Positions 1-8,209 are shown, counted from the first letter of the stretch. The stretch: 64,000 nt of DNA from an uncultured Sphingomonas sp. (GCF_936927845.1 NZ_CAKZHV010000060.1:62001-126000); one strand, 5' to 3'. Notes: generated by a model not told the origin, from the sequence alone. Made by a program: numbers and translations.

Positions 1-149
1 ACGTCATCTTCCACGACTCGGTCCTGCGCGAGATGGCCGAGGCCCGCCCGCGCGACGCCTGGGCATTGGGGCGGATCACCGGCGTCGGCCAGCGCAAGCT
101 CGACGCCTATGGCGACGCCTTCCTCCAGGTCATCCGCGAACAGGGCTGA
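1..149 (+). CDS. recQ: ATP-dependent DNA helicase RecQ, C-terminal end (partial)
   Basis: This is the last 48 residues of a protein that begins before the window, read in the third frame and ending at TGA 147-149. The segment reads as the end of an HRDC domain: a hydrophobic FHDSVLREMA helix, an RITGVG turn, then QRKLDAYGDAFLQVI. This fits the HRDC tail of RecQ, a 3'-5' DNA helicase that unwinds recombination and repair intermediates. The catalytic helicase domains lie outside the window. An HRDC domain also occurs in RNase D, but the short tail after the last helix is more like RecQ. A repeat element follows directly. Confidence 0.75.
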   Translation, partial: VIFHDSVLREMAEARPRDAWALGRITGVGQRKLDAYGDAFLQVIREQG

Positions 150-157
150 GCGCTTAG

Positions 158-243
158 GCCCCCCCTGAAAGGGAGGGGCTGGGGGCGGGTCGGCTGCGGG
201 GACGGTCCCACCCACCTCCGACCCCTCCCTTCCAGGGAGGGGA
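158..243. repeat. G-rich intergenic palindromic repeat, copy 1
   Basis: The gap between recQ and the next gene contains facing arms of the form CCCTGAAAGGGAGGGG (about 165-178) and CCCCTCCCTTCCAGGGAGG (about 222-240), separated by GGGGGCGGGT and CCCACCCACC tracts. Shorter relatives occur at 9365-9412 and 10768-10812, also directly after genes. The arms can pair into a long hairpin and may act as a transcription end or an mRNA stability element. It has no coding potential. Family membership rests on visual similarity only. Confidence 0.5.
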
Positions 244-328
244 GAGGCGCGCGTATCTCGACGCCGCCGGGCAATTTGTCCCTCACACCCTCGTGACGCA
301 CGCCCCGCCATCGCCTATCGCCACGCCC

Positions 329-775
329 ATGGACATCCGCCGCATCGACGCGCGCATCGCCGTCTCGCCCCAGATCGACCCGGCCGACATCCCCGCGATC
401 AAGGCGGCGGGCTACAGCGCAATCATCAACAATCGCCCCGATGGCGAGGAAGCCGGCCAGCCATCGGGTGACGCAGTCCGCGCCGCGGCGGAGGACGCCG
501 GGCTCGCCTACACCTCAATCCCCGTCACCCACGCCGGCTTCTCACACCCGCAGGTCGCCGCGATGATCGACGCGATGGCGCAGGCGAATGGCCCCGTGCT
601 CGCCTACTGCCGCTCGGGCACGCGCTCGTGCAACCTGTGGGCGCTCGCCGCCGCGGGGCTCGGCGAGGATCAGGACGCGCTCGTCGGCAAGGGCGCGGAG
701 GCGGGCTACGACCTGAACGGCCTGCGCCCGCTGATGGACGCGGTCGCGCCCGATCGGGGTGACCAACACCAGTGA
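329..775 (+). CDS. TIGR01244 family (DUF442) sulfur transferase/phosphatase-like protein
   Basis: The 148-residue protein from ATG 329 has the hallmarks of the DUF442 / TIGR01244 family, the small domain also found fused to Blh beta-lactamase-like hydrolases in sulfide metabolism. It begins MDIRRIDARIAVSPQI, has INNRPDGEE near residue 34, and carries a CX5R phosphatase-like loop, CRSGTRS, at Cys94-Arg99, which is the expected catalytic site. No metallo-hydrolase partner lies nearby. An upstream in-frame GTG at 293 would add a 12-residue low-complexity leader, so I prefer ATG 329. The substrate is unknown; persulfide or phosphatase roles are family-level inference. It overlaps the next gene by 17 bases. 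Confidence 0.8.
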   Translation: MDIRRIDARIAVSPQIDPADIPAIKAAGYSAIINNRPDGEEAGQPSGDAVRAAAEDAGLAYTSIPVTHAGFSHPQVAAMIDAMAQANGPVLAYCRSGTRSCNLWALAAAGLGEDQDALVGKGAEAGYDLNGLRPLMDAVAPDRGDQHQ

Positions 776-1145
776 CCACGCGTTCGGCAAGGGCCGCGTG
801 ATGCTGGGGTTCGGCCGCCCCAATCGCCTGCTGCGCTCGCCCGACGAGGTTATCGGCGCGATTACGGAGACGGGCACTGCCTTCGCCGCGATCGACGCGC
901 TCGTCTCCCATGACGGGCGCTCGGGGCTGGCGATCGACGCGCGCGGCGGCGTGCTCGCGGTCCGCCTGCGCGGCGCACGCGCGATCGCGCAGGTCCTACC
1001 CTGGACCGCGCTGCGCCAGACGGTCGAGGGAATCGTGATCGAGGGCGACCGCCGCTTCGGCACCGTCACGCTGATCGGCATCACCGCACTCGACGTCCGC
1101 CGCCTCGGCCAGCCAGAACACAGCCCCGACGATCAAGGCGCGTAA
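759..1145 (+). CDS. conserved hypothetical protein
   Basis: This 128-residue product from GTG 759 overlaps the preceding gene by 17 bases, which suggests translational coupling. In-frame GTG 798 or ATG 801 would give a shorter protein starting at MLGFGRPNRL. The sequence looks like a compact alpha/beta domain (IGAITETGTAFAAIDALVSHDG, then two beta-rich stretches around AVRLRGAR and GTVTLIGI). There are no membrane segments, signal peptide or catalytic motif I can name. Codon use is like the neighbours. The function is unknown. Confidence 0.5.
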   Translation: MTNTSDHAFGKGRVMLGFGRPNRLLRSPDEVIGAITETGTAFAAIDALVSHDGRSGLAIDARGGVLAVRLRGARAIAQVLPWTALRQTVEGIVIEGDRRFGTVTLIGITALDVRRLGQPEHSPDDQGA

Positions 1146-1194
1146 CCTTCCACGCTCTCCGCGCGTTCACGCTGCGCGAACAGGAGAGCAGACG

Positions 1195-1365
1195 ATGGCG
1201 AGCACCCCCGATCCCCGTCCCGACCACGGCGAACACGATCCCGAACAGACCGGCGTCGAGCCGACCGAGGCCGACGGCATCGCCAACCCCGAACAGCCGC
1301 CGATGGATGACGACGCCTCCGGCCTCCCCGACAAGGAAGGCGACCAGTTAGGCGATTTCGCCTGA
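1195..1365 (+). CDS. small acidic hypothetical protein
   Basis: The open frame encodes 56 residues, starts at ATG 1195 and has an AGGAGA ribosome-binding site about 7 bases upstream. The product is very acidic and rich in Pro, Glu, Asp and Gly (MASTPDPRPDHGEHDPEQTG, ending GDQLGDFA), so it is probably disordered. The good ribosome-binding site, lack of a competing frame and independent position are the evidence that it is real. No function can be assigned. Its composition resembles the small protein at 27943-28107, but they are not clearly homologous. Confidence 0.5.
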   Translation: MASTPDPRPDHGEHDPEQTGVEPTEADGIANPEQPPMDDDASGLPDKEGDQLGDFA

Positions 1366-1380
1366 CCACGCGCGCGGCGC

Positions 1381-2244
1381 TCATCCGACGAGGATCAGCG
1401 CCGCACCCATCAGGATCGCTGAGACCGCCGCGACGCGCTGCACGGTCAATTGCTCGCCCAGCGCGAACACCCCGATCAGCAGCGCGGTGACCATTCCCGT
1501 CTCGCGCAGCGCGGCGAGCGGCGCGGTCGGCCCCATCGACAAGGCGATCAGCGCCAGGCCATAGGTCACGATCGACAGCGCGCCCGCGGTCGCCCCGGCG
1601 CGCCACTGCCGCCGCACCGCGCGCAGCATCGCACCGCCGCCGATCGCGGTGAACATCACCACCGACAGCGCTCCGATCAGCACGAAGTCCCAGACGATAT
1701 AGCTCGCGACGCTCGGCGCCGCGCGGACGCCGTGCGCGTCGGCAACCGTATAGGCGGCGGTCATCGAGCCCGTCAGCATCGCCCAGCCGAGTGCCGCGCG
1801 TGTCAGGTGTCGCGCCATCCCCAGCATCAGCATCGCCCCGCCGATCAGCACGATGCCGGCGACCTGGCTCATGCCGACACGCTCGCCCGCGACCCCGATC
1901 GCCACTGCCGCGGTGACCAGCGGCGCGGTGCCGCGCAGCACCGGATAGGCCGCGGAAAAGTCCGCCACCGTGTAGGTGCGGATCATCGCGTACAGATAGA
2001 CGACGTGGACGACCGCGCTCACCGCCAGCCAGTTCCACGCCCCGCTCGGCCATGGCACCCATGCAATCGCGGGCAGCAGCAGCAGCGCGCTGACCCCATC
2101 GGTCGCCGCGCGCCCGGCCATGATGGCGTGACCGCCCGATCCGCCCGCCGCCGCACCGCCGCGGCCTTTCACGATCGCGTTGACGATCGCGTGGATCGAC
2201 CCCGACGCCACCATCATCCCAGCGGCGATCAGATAGGCATCCAT
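1381..2244 (-). CDS. EamA/DMT family transporter
   Basis: The 287-residue inner-membrane protein has about ten hydrophobic helices in two similar halves of five, the layout of drug/metabolite-transporter (EamA) permeases. The second half carries a typical late helix pair: LAALRETGMVTALLIGVFALGE followed by VAAVSAILMGAALILVG at the C-terminus. The first helix, MDAYLIAAGMMVASGSIHAIVNAIVKG, is the likely true N-terminus. Members move small metabolites or toxic compounds; the substrate here is not predictable. Its 3' end converges on the small gene at 1195-1365. Confidence 0.8.
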   Translation of the reverse strand: MDAYLIAAGMMVASGSIHAIVNAIVKGRGGAAAGGSGGHAIMAGRAATDGVSALLLLPAIAWVPWPSGAWNWLAVSAVVHVVYLYAMIRTYTVADFSAAYPVLRGTAPLVTAAVAIGVAGERVGMSQVAGIVLIGGAMLMLGMARHLTRAALGWAMLTGSMTAAYTVADAHGVRAAPSVASYIVWDFVLIGALSVVMFTAIGGGAMLRAVRRQWRAGATAGALSIVTYGLALIALSMGPTAPLAALRETGMVTALLIGVFALGEQLTVQRVAAVSAILMGAALILVG

Positions 2245-2308
2245 CGCCCGCCAGCCTGGCGCGCGGGCGCTGCCCGCGTCAACGCCTCAGCCTCGGCGCG
2301 CACCCGCG

Positions 2309-3928
2309 TCAGGTCACCAGCTTGCGCAGCCCTTTGATCGTGTCCGCCTCGTGCGCGGGCTTGTCGGTGCGGATGCGCGCGATGCGGGGGAAGCGCATCG
2401 CCAGCCCCGATTTGTGTCGTTTCGATTCGTGGATCGAATCGAACGCGATTTCCAGCACCAGCGACCGCTCGACCTCGCGCACCGGGCCGAAGCGGTTGGT
2501 GGTGTGGTGCCGCACGAAGCGGTCGAGCTGGCGCAGTTCCTCGTCGGTGATCCCCTGATACGCCTTGCCGACCGGCAACAGCTCACCCTCGCCCGCCGCC
2601 CCGCCGGTCCAACAGCCGAAGGTGTAGTCGCTGTAATAGGATGATCGCCGCCCGTTGCCGCGCTGCGCGTACATCATCACGCAATCGGCGGTCAGCGGAT
2701 CGCGCTTCCACTTGTACCACAGCCCCGCGCGCCGCCCCGCGACATAGGGCGCATCGCGGCGCTTGAGCATCATGCCCTCGATCGCGGCGTCGCGCGCGCC
2801 CATGCGGATGGCCTCGAGCGCGGTGAAATCCTCTGCCTCGACCACCGCCGACAGGTCGAAACGATCGGGGTCGAGCCGCGGCATAAACGCCTCCAGCCGC
2901 GTCCGCCGCTCGGTCCAGCCCAGCGCGCGCAAATCCTCCGCGCCGTCGAACAATATGTCGTACAGCCGCACGAACGCCGGGCTTTCTTCCAGCATCTTCG
3001 CCGACACGACCTTCCGCCCGAGCCGCTGCTGCAGCGCGTTGAAGCTCGCCGCACCCCCGCCGTCCTCGAGCGTGCCGCCCTGCACGTCGCCCTTCACCAT
3101 CAACTCGCCGTCGAGCACGCCGGGCGTCCGGAACGCCGCCGCCACGTCGGGAAAGGCGCGCGTCACGTCGTCGCCGGTGCGGCTGTAGAGCCGCGTCTCG
3201 CCGCGCCCGTCCGCACCCACGACATGAACGAGTTGGACGCGAATACCATCCCACTTCCACTCCGCGACATAGTCGGACAGGTCGACGCGCAGGTCCTCCA
3301 GCGGGTGCGCCAGCATGAACGGGCGAAACACCGGCACGTCGGCGGGCGTCGGCTGCTCGCCCTGCCCTTCGGCCCAGGCGAACAGCGTCGGGTACGGCGG
3401 CTCCAGCCCGTGCCACACCTCCTCCACCGCATCGACGTCGAGCCCGAACGCGTCCGCCAGCGCCTGCTTGGCCAGCCGCGACGACACGCCGACGCGCAAA
3501 GACCCCGTCGCCATCTTGAGCAGCGCGAACCGCTCCTCCGCGTCCAACCGGTCGAGCATTCCCGCCAGCACGCCGCCCGCATCCGATCGCGACAGGTGCA
3601 TCAACCGGTCGATCACCGCGGACACGGTGAGCGGCTCGGCGTCCACCACGTCCGCAGGCTCGGGCCACAGCAGCGCGATCGTCTCCGCCGTGTCGCCGAC
3701 ATATTCCCGGCTCATCCGGAACAGCACCGGATCGAACCGTTCTTCGATCAGCGCGCGCAACAGCGCCGGCTTGACGCCCGGCAGGTCGAGGTCCCCCGTC
3801 AATGCCGCCATCGCCCAGCCGCGATCGGGATCGGGCGTCACACGCAGGTAATCGCCGATCAGTTTCAACTTGGCGTTGCGCGACCGGGTATAGATCAGCG
3901 AGTCGAGAAGCTGCGCGAAGGCGTGCAT
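2309..3928 (-). CDS. ATP-dependent DNA ligase (cisplatin damage-response type)
   Basis: The 539-residue protein has an N-terminal DNA-binding domain (about 1-200), then the nucleotidyltransferase core with motif I KWDGIR and AMP-accepting Lys225, motif LYSRTGDD, motif GELMVK, motif EGMMLKR and motif WYKWKR, and an OB-fold C-terminus. Its length and sequence fit the bacterial LigB/C-like family TIGR04120, which joins nicked DNA during damage repair. Family members usually sit with a ligase-associated exonuclease, DEXH helicase and PdeM-type phosphoesterase. None of these is adjacent here, and the flanking genes are an EamA transporter and a hypothetical gene, so it appears to be an orphan. The metallophosphoesterase at 4672 is of a different, signal-anchored type. 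Confidence 0.92.
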   Translation of the reverse strand: MHAFAQLLDSLIYTRSRNAKLKLIGDYLRVTPDPDRGWAMAALTGDLDLPGVKPALLRALIEERFDPVLFRMSREYVGDTAETIALLWPEPADVVDAEPLTVSAVIDRLMHLSRSDAGGVLAGMLDRLDAEERFALLKMATGSLRVGVSSRLAKQALADAFGLDVDAVEEVWHGLEPPYPTLFAWAEGQGEQPTPADVPVFRPFMLAHPLEDLRVDLSDYVAEWKWDGIRVQLVHVVGADGRGETRLYSRTGDDVTRAFPDVAAAFRTPGVLDGELMVKGDVQGGTLEDGGGAASFNALQQRLGRKVVSAKMLEESPAFVRLYDILFDGAEDLRALGWTERRTRLEAFMPRLDPDRFDLSAVVEAEDFTALEAIRMGARDAAIEGMMLKRRDAPYVAGRRAGLWYKWKRDPLTADCVMMYAQRGNGRRSSYYSDYTFGCWTGGAAGEGELLPVGKAYQGITDEELRQLDRFVRHHTTNRFGPVREVERSLVLEIAFDSIHESKRHKSGLAMRFPRIARIRTDKPAHEADTIKGLRKLVT

Positions 3929-4063
3929 GGGGGCGTAACGATCGCACGAGCCGCGGGCTCCCGCGCTGACCTAGCATTAGGCTGCCCGCGTGAAGAGCCT
4001 GGGCGCGTCCGCAGCGTTGCGACGTGAACGCTAAGCTGATCGCCGCTCGACGACTAGCTGCGA

Positions 4064-4513
4064 TCAGGATGCGCGCTTGGCGTCGATCACAGCATCGCGC
4101 AGGCGTACCATCTCGGAAAAGGCCCGATCGCCGCCCGCGAAGAACGCCTGCAACGATGCGGCGTGTTCCTGCTCGATCTGCGCGCGGGTTGGCGCCGGTG
4201 CACCGGGCAGCGGTGGCGGTCCCATGCACTCGAACACCGTGTTTCGGTCAGCCCTGGCGCGCTTCGCCACGGCCCGCTTGTAATCGGCGGCGAGCTTGGT
4301 GCGGCGCAGCGATTGGACAAAGACACGGTCGCGATCCGCCCTGGCACGCACATAAGCGTCGACGTCGGCGGGCGCGCAATGCGGAACGACGAACATCTGG
4401 TAATTTTTGACCGCTTCACGAAACTCTGCCCGCGTGGCCTCCGTCGAACCGACCCGCGCGGAGGCGTGTTCCGACACTAGCAACCCCACCGCAACGATCC
4501 ACGCGTGCCGCAT
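4064..4513 (-). CDS. hypothetical exported protein
   Basis: From ATG 4513 the product has 149 residues and opens with a short signal peptide (MRHAWIVAVGLLVSEHASA). The mature part is helical and charged, with two cysteines (VPHCAPAD and VFECMGPPPLPG) that could form a disulfide. A GTG at 4531 is an alternative start. I prefer 4513 because an AAGGA sequence lies about 10 bases before it and the signal peptide then begins properly. It reads divergently from the metallophosphoesterase gene. I recognise no family. Confidence 0.5.
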   Translation of the reverse strand: MRHAWIVAVGLLVSEHASARVGSTEATRAEFREAVKNYQMFVVPHCAPADVDAYVRARADRDRVFVQSLRRTKLAADYKRAVAKRARADRNTVFECMGPPPLPGAPAPTRAQIEQEHAASLQAFFAGGDRAFSEMVRLRDAVIDAKRAS

Positions 4514-4671
4514 GATGCTATGATCCTTCACCGTTCCTCAGCCGGAACGATAACCTGGTGAGGCAGCAACGTAGCAACATCCTGCGCAACCACATAGCAC
4601 CCCAGAGACGTGCATCCATCGGGTGAACGACACCCTTGCGCCCGCGCGCGCCGCCCGTACACCGCCGCGCC

Positions 4672-5511
4672 ATGCGCCGCCGTCTGCTCCTCGTCCTCAC
4701 CGCCCTGCCCGCGCTCATCGCGGCGGCATTCGCATTCGGCGTGTGGAACGCGCGCGCGGACCCGGTCATCCGTCGCGAGACGATCGAGCTCGGTGACTGG
4801 CCCGCGGGCGCCGCACCGGTCAGCGTCGCGGTGATGAGCGACATTCACATCGGCAGCATGGCAATGGACGAGGCGCGGCTGACGCGCATCGTTGCGCAGG
4901 TGAACGCGCTCCGCCCCGATCTCGTGCTGATCGCGGGCGATTTCATCAACGGCTACGGCGCTCAGGATGCGCTCGACGTGACGGACGCGCTCACCGCGGC
5001 GCTGTCGCACCTGCGCGCGCCACTGGGCGTCGTCGCGGTGCCGGGTAATCACGACCACGGCACCAGCATTGTTGCGGTGCGCGATGCACTCACCCGTGCC
5101 GGCGTCACCGTGCTCGCCAATCGCGCCTTGCGCCTGGGCCCGCTCGCGATCGGCGGCGTCGACGACGATTACAGCCGCGCCGATGACCTGCCCGCCACGA
5201 TGGCGGCGCTGGGTCGTGCAGGCGGCGCGGCATTGCTGCTCACCCACTCGCCCGATCTAGCGACCAAATTGCCCGCGAATGCGCCGTTCATGATCGCCGG
5301 GCACACGCATTGCGGACAGGTCCGCCTGCCCGTGATCGGCCCGCCGATCCTGCCCGTACGCACGCACCACCGTTTCCTGTGCGGGCTGGTGCGCGACCAC
5401 GGGCACCAAATACTCGTCACCGCCGGGCTCGGCACCAGCGACGTGCCCGTCCGCTGGCGCGCACCGCCGGACGTATGGCTGCTCACCCTCGGTCCGGTAC
5501 GCGCGCGATAG
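4672..5511 (+). CDS. membrane-anchored metallophosphoesterase (YaeI-like)
   Basis: The 279-residue protein starts with a basic then hydrophobic N-terminus (MRRRLLLVLTALPALIAAAF), an uncleaved anchor or signal. It then shows the full calcineurin-like metal-binding set in order: SDIHIG, AGDFING, GNHDHG and GHTHCGQ. The dinuclear metal centre and the GHTHCGQ ending match the YaeI/YkuE group, several of which hydrolyse UDP-2,3-diacylglucosamine or other phospholipid-linked diphosphates at the membrane. The exact substrate is inferred only at subgroup level. An in-frame upstream ATG at 4636 would add 12 Arg/Pro-rich residues ahead of the anchor, so ATG 4672 is favoured. Confidence 0.88.
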   Translation: MRRRLLLVLTALPALIAAAFAFGVWNARADPVIRRETIELGDWPAGAAPVSVAVMSDIHIGSMAMDEARLTRIVAQVNALRPDLVLIAGDFINGYGAQDALDVTDALTAALSHLRAPLGVVAVPGNHDHGTSIVAVRDALTRAGVTVLANRALRLGPLAIGGVDDDYSRADDLPATMAALGRAGGAALLLTHSPDLATKLPANAPFMIAGHTHCGQVRLPVIGPPILPVRTHHRFLCGLVRDHGHQILVTAGLGTSDVPVRWRAPPDVWLLTLGPVRAR

Positions 5512-5551
5512 GAGTGACGGCGCCGTCGATCAGCGCCGCCATGACCGTCCC

Positions 5552-6049
5552 TCAGCCCTTGCGGCTCGCCTCGAACAGGAACCAGGCGCGCTCCTCGGCC
5601 TGATCGATCCAGTCGTCGGCGAGGCTCGACGTCGCGGTGTCGTTGGCTTCCTCCGCCTTCTCTCGCGCGCGGCGCAGCGCCTCGACGAGCTTCAGATTGT
5701 CCTCACGCAGCTCGGCCAGCATGTCGTCGGGCGAGACGAACTCGCGGTCGTTGTCAGCCACCTGCTGGCGCCGGCTGATGTCGCCGATCGAACGCAGCGT
5801 GGTGTTGCCGGTCTTGCGCACCCGCTCGGCGATCGCGTCGGTCACGCCCAAGATCTGCGCCGCCTGATCGTCGAGCATCAGATGATAGTCGCGGAAATGC
5901 GGGCCAGACACGTGCCAGTGGAAGTTCTTGGTCTTGAGATAGATCGCGAAACAATCCGCCAGCGCGACGTTCAGCGCGTCGGCCGCGGTCATCGTGTCGT
6001 TGCGGGCAAGGTCGGTCGGGGTTGCAAGCTTGGGGTCGATGTCGGCCAC
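5552..6049 (-). CDS. dps: Dps-family ferritin-like DNA-protection protein
   Basis: This 165-residue four-helix protein has the conserved Dps core, with FHWHVSGPHF near residues 43-52. The inter-subunit ferroxidase ligands are all present with correct spacing: His44, His56 (12 apart), Asp71 (15 further) and Glu75. Dps forms a dodecamer that oxidises Fe(II) with hydrogen peroxide and shields DNA. I place the start at GTG 6049, giving MADIDPKLATPTDL, because a GGAG lies 9-10 bases upstream. The longer GTG at 6088 has no such site. It probably belongs to the oxidative stress response, but no operator was recognised. Confidence 0.92.
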   Translation of the reverse strand: MADIDPKLATPTDLARNDTMTAADALNVALADCFAIYLKTKNFHWHVSGPHFRDYHLMLDDQAAQILGVTDAIAERVRKTGNTTLRSIGDISRRQQVADNDREFVSPDDMLAELREDNLKLVEALRRAREKAEEANDTATSSLADDWIDQAEERAWFLFEASRKG

Positions 6050-6115
6050 GGCGCTGGGTCTCCGGTGATGCGTTGATTTCGCCTCCACAACGGTCGCGCG
6101 CTCAAAACGCTCCCG

Positions 6116-6682
6116 CTAGACCAACCTGAGCGCGTTGAGGCCGATCACCACCCCCGCAATCAGCAGGATCGCCGCCGCCGCGATCCGCAACGCCTTGAGC
6201 GGCAGCCGCAGCCATCCCGCCTCGCCCAGCGCGACGGCAACGACGTTGACCGCCGCGCCGCCGATCACCGCACCGACCATCGCCGCCCAGGGAAGCGTGC
6301 TGCGCCCGGCCAGCGCCGCGACGACGAACTGCATCCGATCGCCGAAGGCCATGATGACGAGCCCCGCGATGCTGGTGAAGGCGGGGCCGGTACGCCACCC
6401 GTCCAGAGCGTCGGGCCGCTTGAACCGAACCCCGGTTCCCGCACCCGCCAGCACGAGCGCGAGTGCCAGCAGCAGCAACCGCGCTTCCGGCGTCAGCAGC
6501 GCGGTTACCGCCAGTCCGGCCGCCACTCCGATCGCGTAATTGACGCTGAGCGCCACCACCGCCGCCGCGACCACCAGCGCCGGCGAGCGGAACCGGTCGG
6601 CGAAGATCGCCGCCAGCCACGGCGTCTTGTCGGATATCTGGCAGATCGCGCCCAGCACGATCGCCGCCATCAACGCGTCCAC
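6116..6682 (-). CDS. TMEM165/GDT1 family (UPF0016) transporter, divergent
   Basis: The 188-residue membrane protein consists of two homologous three-helix halves, as in the TMEM165/GDT1 cation transporters (Mn2+, Ca2+). Each half normally carries an E-x-G-D-(K/R)-(T/S) motif in its first helix. Here these read QISDKT (about residues 15-20) and AFGDRMQ in the second half, so both leading acidic residues are replaced while the Asp-Lys/Arg remains. This may mean altered specificity or a sphingomonad-specific subgroup. It lies 18 bases after the hypothetical gene at 6701-7024, probably as one operon. Confidence 0.72.
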   Translation of the reverse strand: MDALMAAIVLGAICQISDKTPWLAAIFADRFRSPALVVAAAVVALSVNYAIGVAAGLAVTALLTPEARLLLLALALVLAGAGTGVRFKRPDALDGWRTGPAFTSIAGLVIMAFGDRMQFVVAALAGRSTLPWAAMVGAVIGGAAVNVVAVALGEAGWLRLPLKALRIAAAAILLIAGVVIGLNALRLV

Positions 6683-6700
6683 CGCGTCAGCCCGCGCGCC

Positions 6701-7024
6701 TCACGCCGCGAAACGCACCTGGCACGCCGCCGCGAACGTGTCGGAGGCGGCCGCATCCTGGCGCTCGCAGAGCACCGCCTCGCCCAGCATCGCCAGCCAG
6801 GCATGGACGATCGGCCCGTGATCGCCCCGCGCCAGCGCGCGCTCCAACTGCTGCGCGACCGCGAGCGCGGGCAGCATGCCGTGCGCGCGCGCCACGCGGC
6901 GGATCTGGTCGACCTCGCCCGCCAGCTTCGCCGGCCCGCTGCGCCACTCGATCGCCGCCACGCGCCGCGCCAGATCGGCCCTGATCGCCGCCGCTCCGTC
7001 CGTTTCCTGCCGCCCCGTCTGCAT
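6701..7024 (-). CDS. conserved hypothetical helical protein
   Basis: The 107-residue soluble protein begins [27 protein letters not shown] and is rich in Ala, Arg and Leu, predicting an all-helical fold. It contains [33 protein letters not shown] and two cysteines (VLCERQ and AACQVRF) that could bind a ligand. There are no membrane segments. It is followed after 18 bases by the TMEM165-like gene on the same strand, so co-transcription is likely. I do not recognise the family. Confidence 0.52.
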   Translation of the reverse strand: MQTGRQETDGAAAIRADLARRVAAIEWRSGPAKLAGEVDQIRRVARAHGMLPALAVAQQLERALARGDHGPIVHAWLAMLGEAVLCERQDAAASDTFAAACQVRFAA

Positions 7025-7226
7025 GCCCCACCCCGCTTGTTCTCGCCCGCTTCATGCGCCCGACAGGGTTAACGCGCCGCTAAATGCAGCGACCGATCGC
7101 TGGCGCGACGCACGCGCCTTGACTTGGGGTCACGAATCCGTCATTCGCCCTCACCAGACGCGGCAAGGCAGCCCAGCGGGCACGCCTCGCCGCTTTTTGT
7201 TTTCTATTCGTGCACAGGATACGGTC

Positions 7227-7394
7227 ATGGCAAAGCCGACCACCGTCAAGATCAAGCTCGTCAGCTCGGCCGACACCGGGTTCTTCTACGTCACCAAGAA
7301 GAATCCGCGCACCCAGACCGAGAAGCTCTCCTTCCGCAAGTACGATCCTGTCGTGCGCAAGCACGTCGACTTCAAGGAAGCCAAGATCAAGTAA
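7227..7394 (+). CDS. rpmG: 50S ribosomal protein L33
   Basis: The 55-residue protein [20 protein letters not shown]... is a full-length L33 with the typical [10 protein letters not shown] and KLSFRKYDP segments. It lacks the zinc-binding cysteines, so it is the Cys-minus form. It is a structural component of the large subunit near the E site. It is a single-gene unit followed 48 bases later by a strong intrinsic terminator. It converges on divK, which lies just beyond the terminator on the opposite strand. Confidence 0.97.
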   Translation: MAKPTTVKIKLVSSADTGFFYVTKKNPRTQTEKLSFRKYDPVVRKHVDFKEAKIK

Positions 7395-7442
7395 TCCGCA
7401 CCGGCGGCCCCTCGCCGCCCGCGCGATTACGTCAGGGTTCCG

Positions 7443-7474
7443 AAACCGCGGTGGAGCGATCCACCGCGGTTTTG
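7443..7474. terminator. intrinsic terminator between rpmG and divK
   Basis: A perfect 13-base-pair stem (AAACCGCGGTGGA / TCCACCGCGGTTT) with a GCGA tetraloop is followed by TTTG. The A tract on the left arm pairs with the T tract, so it can work in both directions. It therefore probably ends both rpmG (+) and divK (-) transcripts. Confidence 0.8.
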
Positions 7475-7515
7475 TCGTATGCGCAGGTAACCCGCTCACC
7501 AGGAGGGAGAGGAGG

Positions 7516-7896
7516 TCACACTAGCGCGCCTACCGCCTGCATGAACCGCGCAAGGCTGATCGGTTTCGACACATACGCGTCCGCCCCCGCCGCGCGGATG
7601 CGCTCCTCGTCCTCGCGCCCCGAATAAGCGGTCACCGCCATGATCGGTATGTGGCGCAGCGCCTCGTCCGCCTTCAGCTCCAGGATCAGTTCGTATCCCG
7701 TGACGTGCGGCATCTGGATGTCCATGATAATCAGGTCGGGCATCACCTCGCGCGCGCGCGCCACCGCCTCGCGCCCGTCGCGCACCGCCTCGGCCGCGAA
7801 GTCGTGCGCGCGCAACAGGTCGCAGAACAGCTTCAGGTTCAGTTCGTTGTCCTCGACAACGAGCACCCTTTTTGCCACGCGATCATTCACCCCCAT
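7516..7896 (-). CDS. divK: single-domain response regulator, DivK-like
   Basis: The 126-residue protein is a bare receiver domain: acidic pocket VVEDNE at 14-17, phospho-acceptor Asp59 in IIMDIQMP, switch Thr in AVTAYSG and Lys in YVSKPIS. Sequence and size match DivK, the essential alphaproteobacterial regulator that controls DivJ/PleC and, through CckA, CtrA activity in the cell cycle. ATG 7896 gives a correct N-terminus; the open frame runs further upstream but is low-complexity there. It is divergent from the DUF3572 gene with only 22 bases between start codons. In Caulobacter divK precedes pleD, but no diguanylate cyclase is adjacent here. Confidence 0.8.
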   Translation of the reverse strand: MGVNDRVAKRVLVVEDNELNLKLFCDLLRAHDFAAEAVRDGREAVARAREVMPDLIIMDIQMPHVTGYELILELKADEALRHIPIMAVTAYSGREDEERIRAAGADAYVSKPISLARFMQAVGALV

Positions 7897-7918
7897 CGAA
7901 CCTCGTGAGAGATAGGCA

Positions 7919-8209
7919 ATGCGTGAGCCGCTGACAAATAGGAACGCGGCCGATCCCGACGTCGCCGCCGCGCTGGCGCTCTCCGCGCTCGCCTGGGTCC
8001 TGTCGGACGACGATCGCGCCGGGCGGCTGCTGACGCTGACGGGCCTCGCCCCCGGCGACCTGCGAGAGCGGCTGGGCGAACCCGCGGTGCTCGCCGCCGT
8101 GCTCACCTATCTTGAAAGCTACGAACCCGATCTGATCGCCTGCGCGCACGAATTGGATGTCCGCCCCGAAGCATTGGTCGCCGCGCGCGCGACGCTGGAG
8201 CATTCATGA
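7919..8209 (+). CDS. DUF3572 family protein
   Basis: The 96-residue helical protein includes AAALALSALAWVLSDDDRAGRLLTLTGLAPGDLRERLGEPAVLAAVLTYLESYEPDL, the typical DUF3572 pattern. This family is largely alphaproteobacterial and often sits beside divK, as here. No biochemical role is known. Its TGA overlaps the ATG of the HAD gene by four bases (ATGA at 8206), indicating coupled translation. Confidence 0.8.
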   Translation: MREPLTNRNAADPDVAAALALSALAWVLSDDDRAGRLLTLTGLAPGDLRERLGEPAVLAAVLTYLESYEPDLIACAHELDVRPEALVAARATLEHS

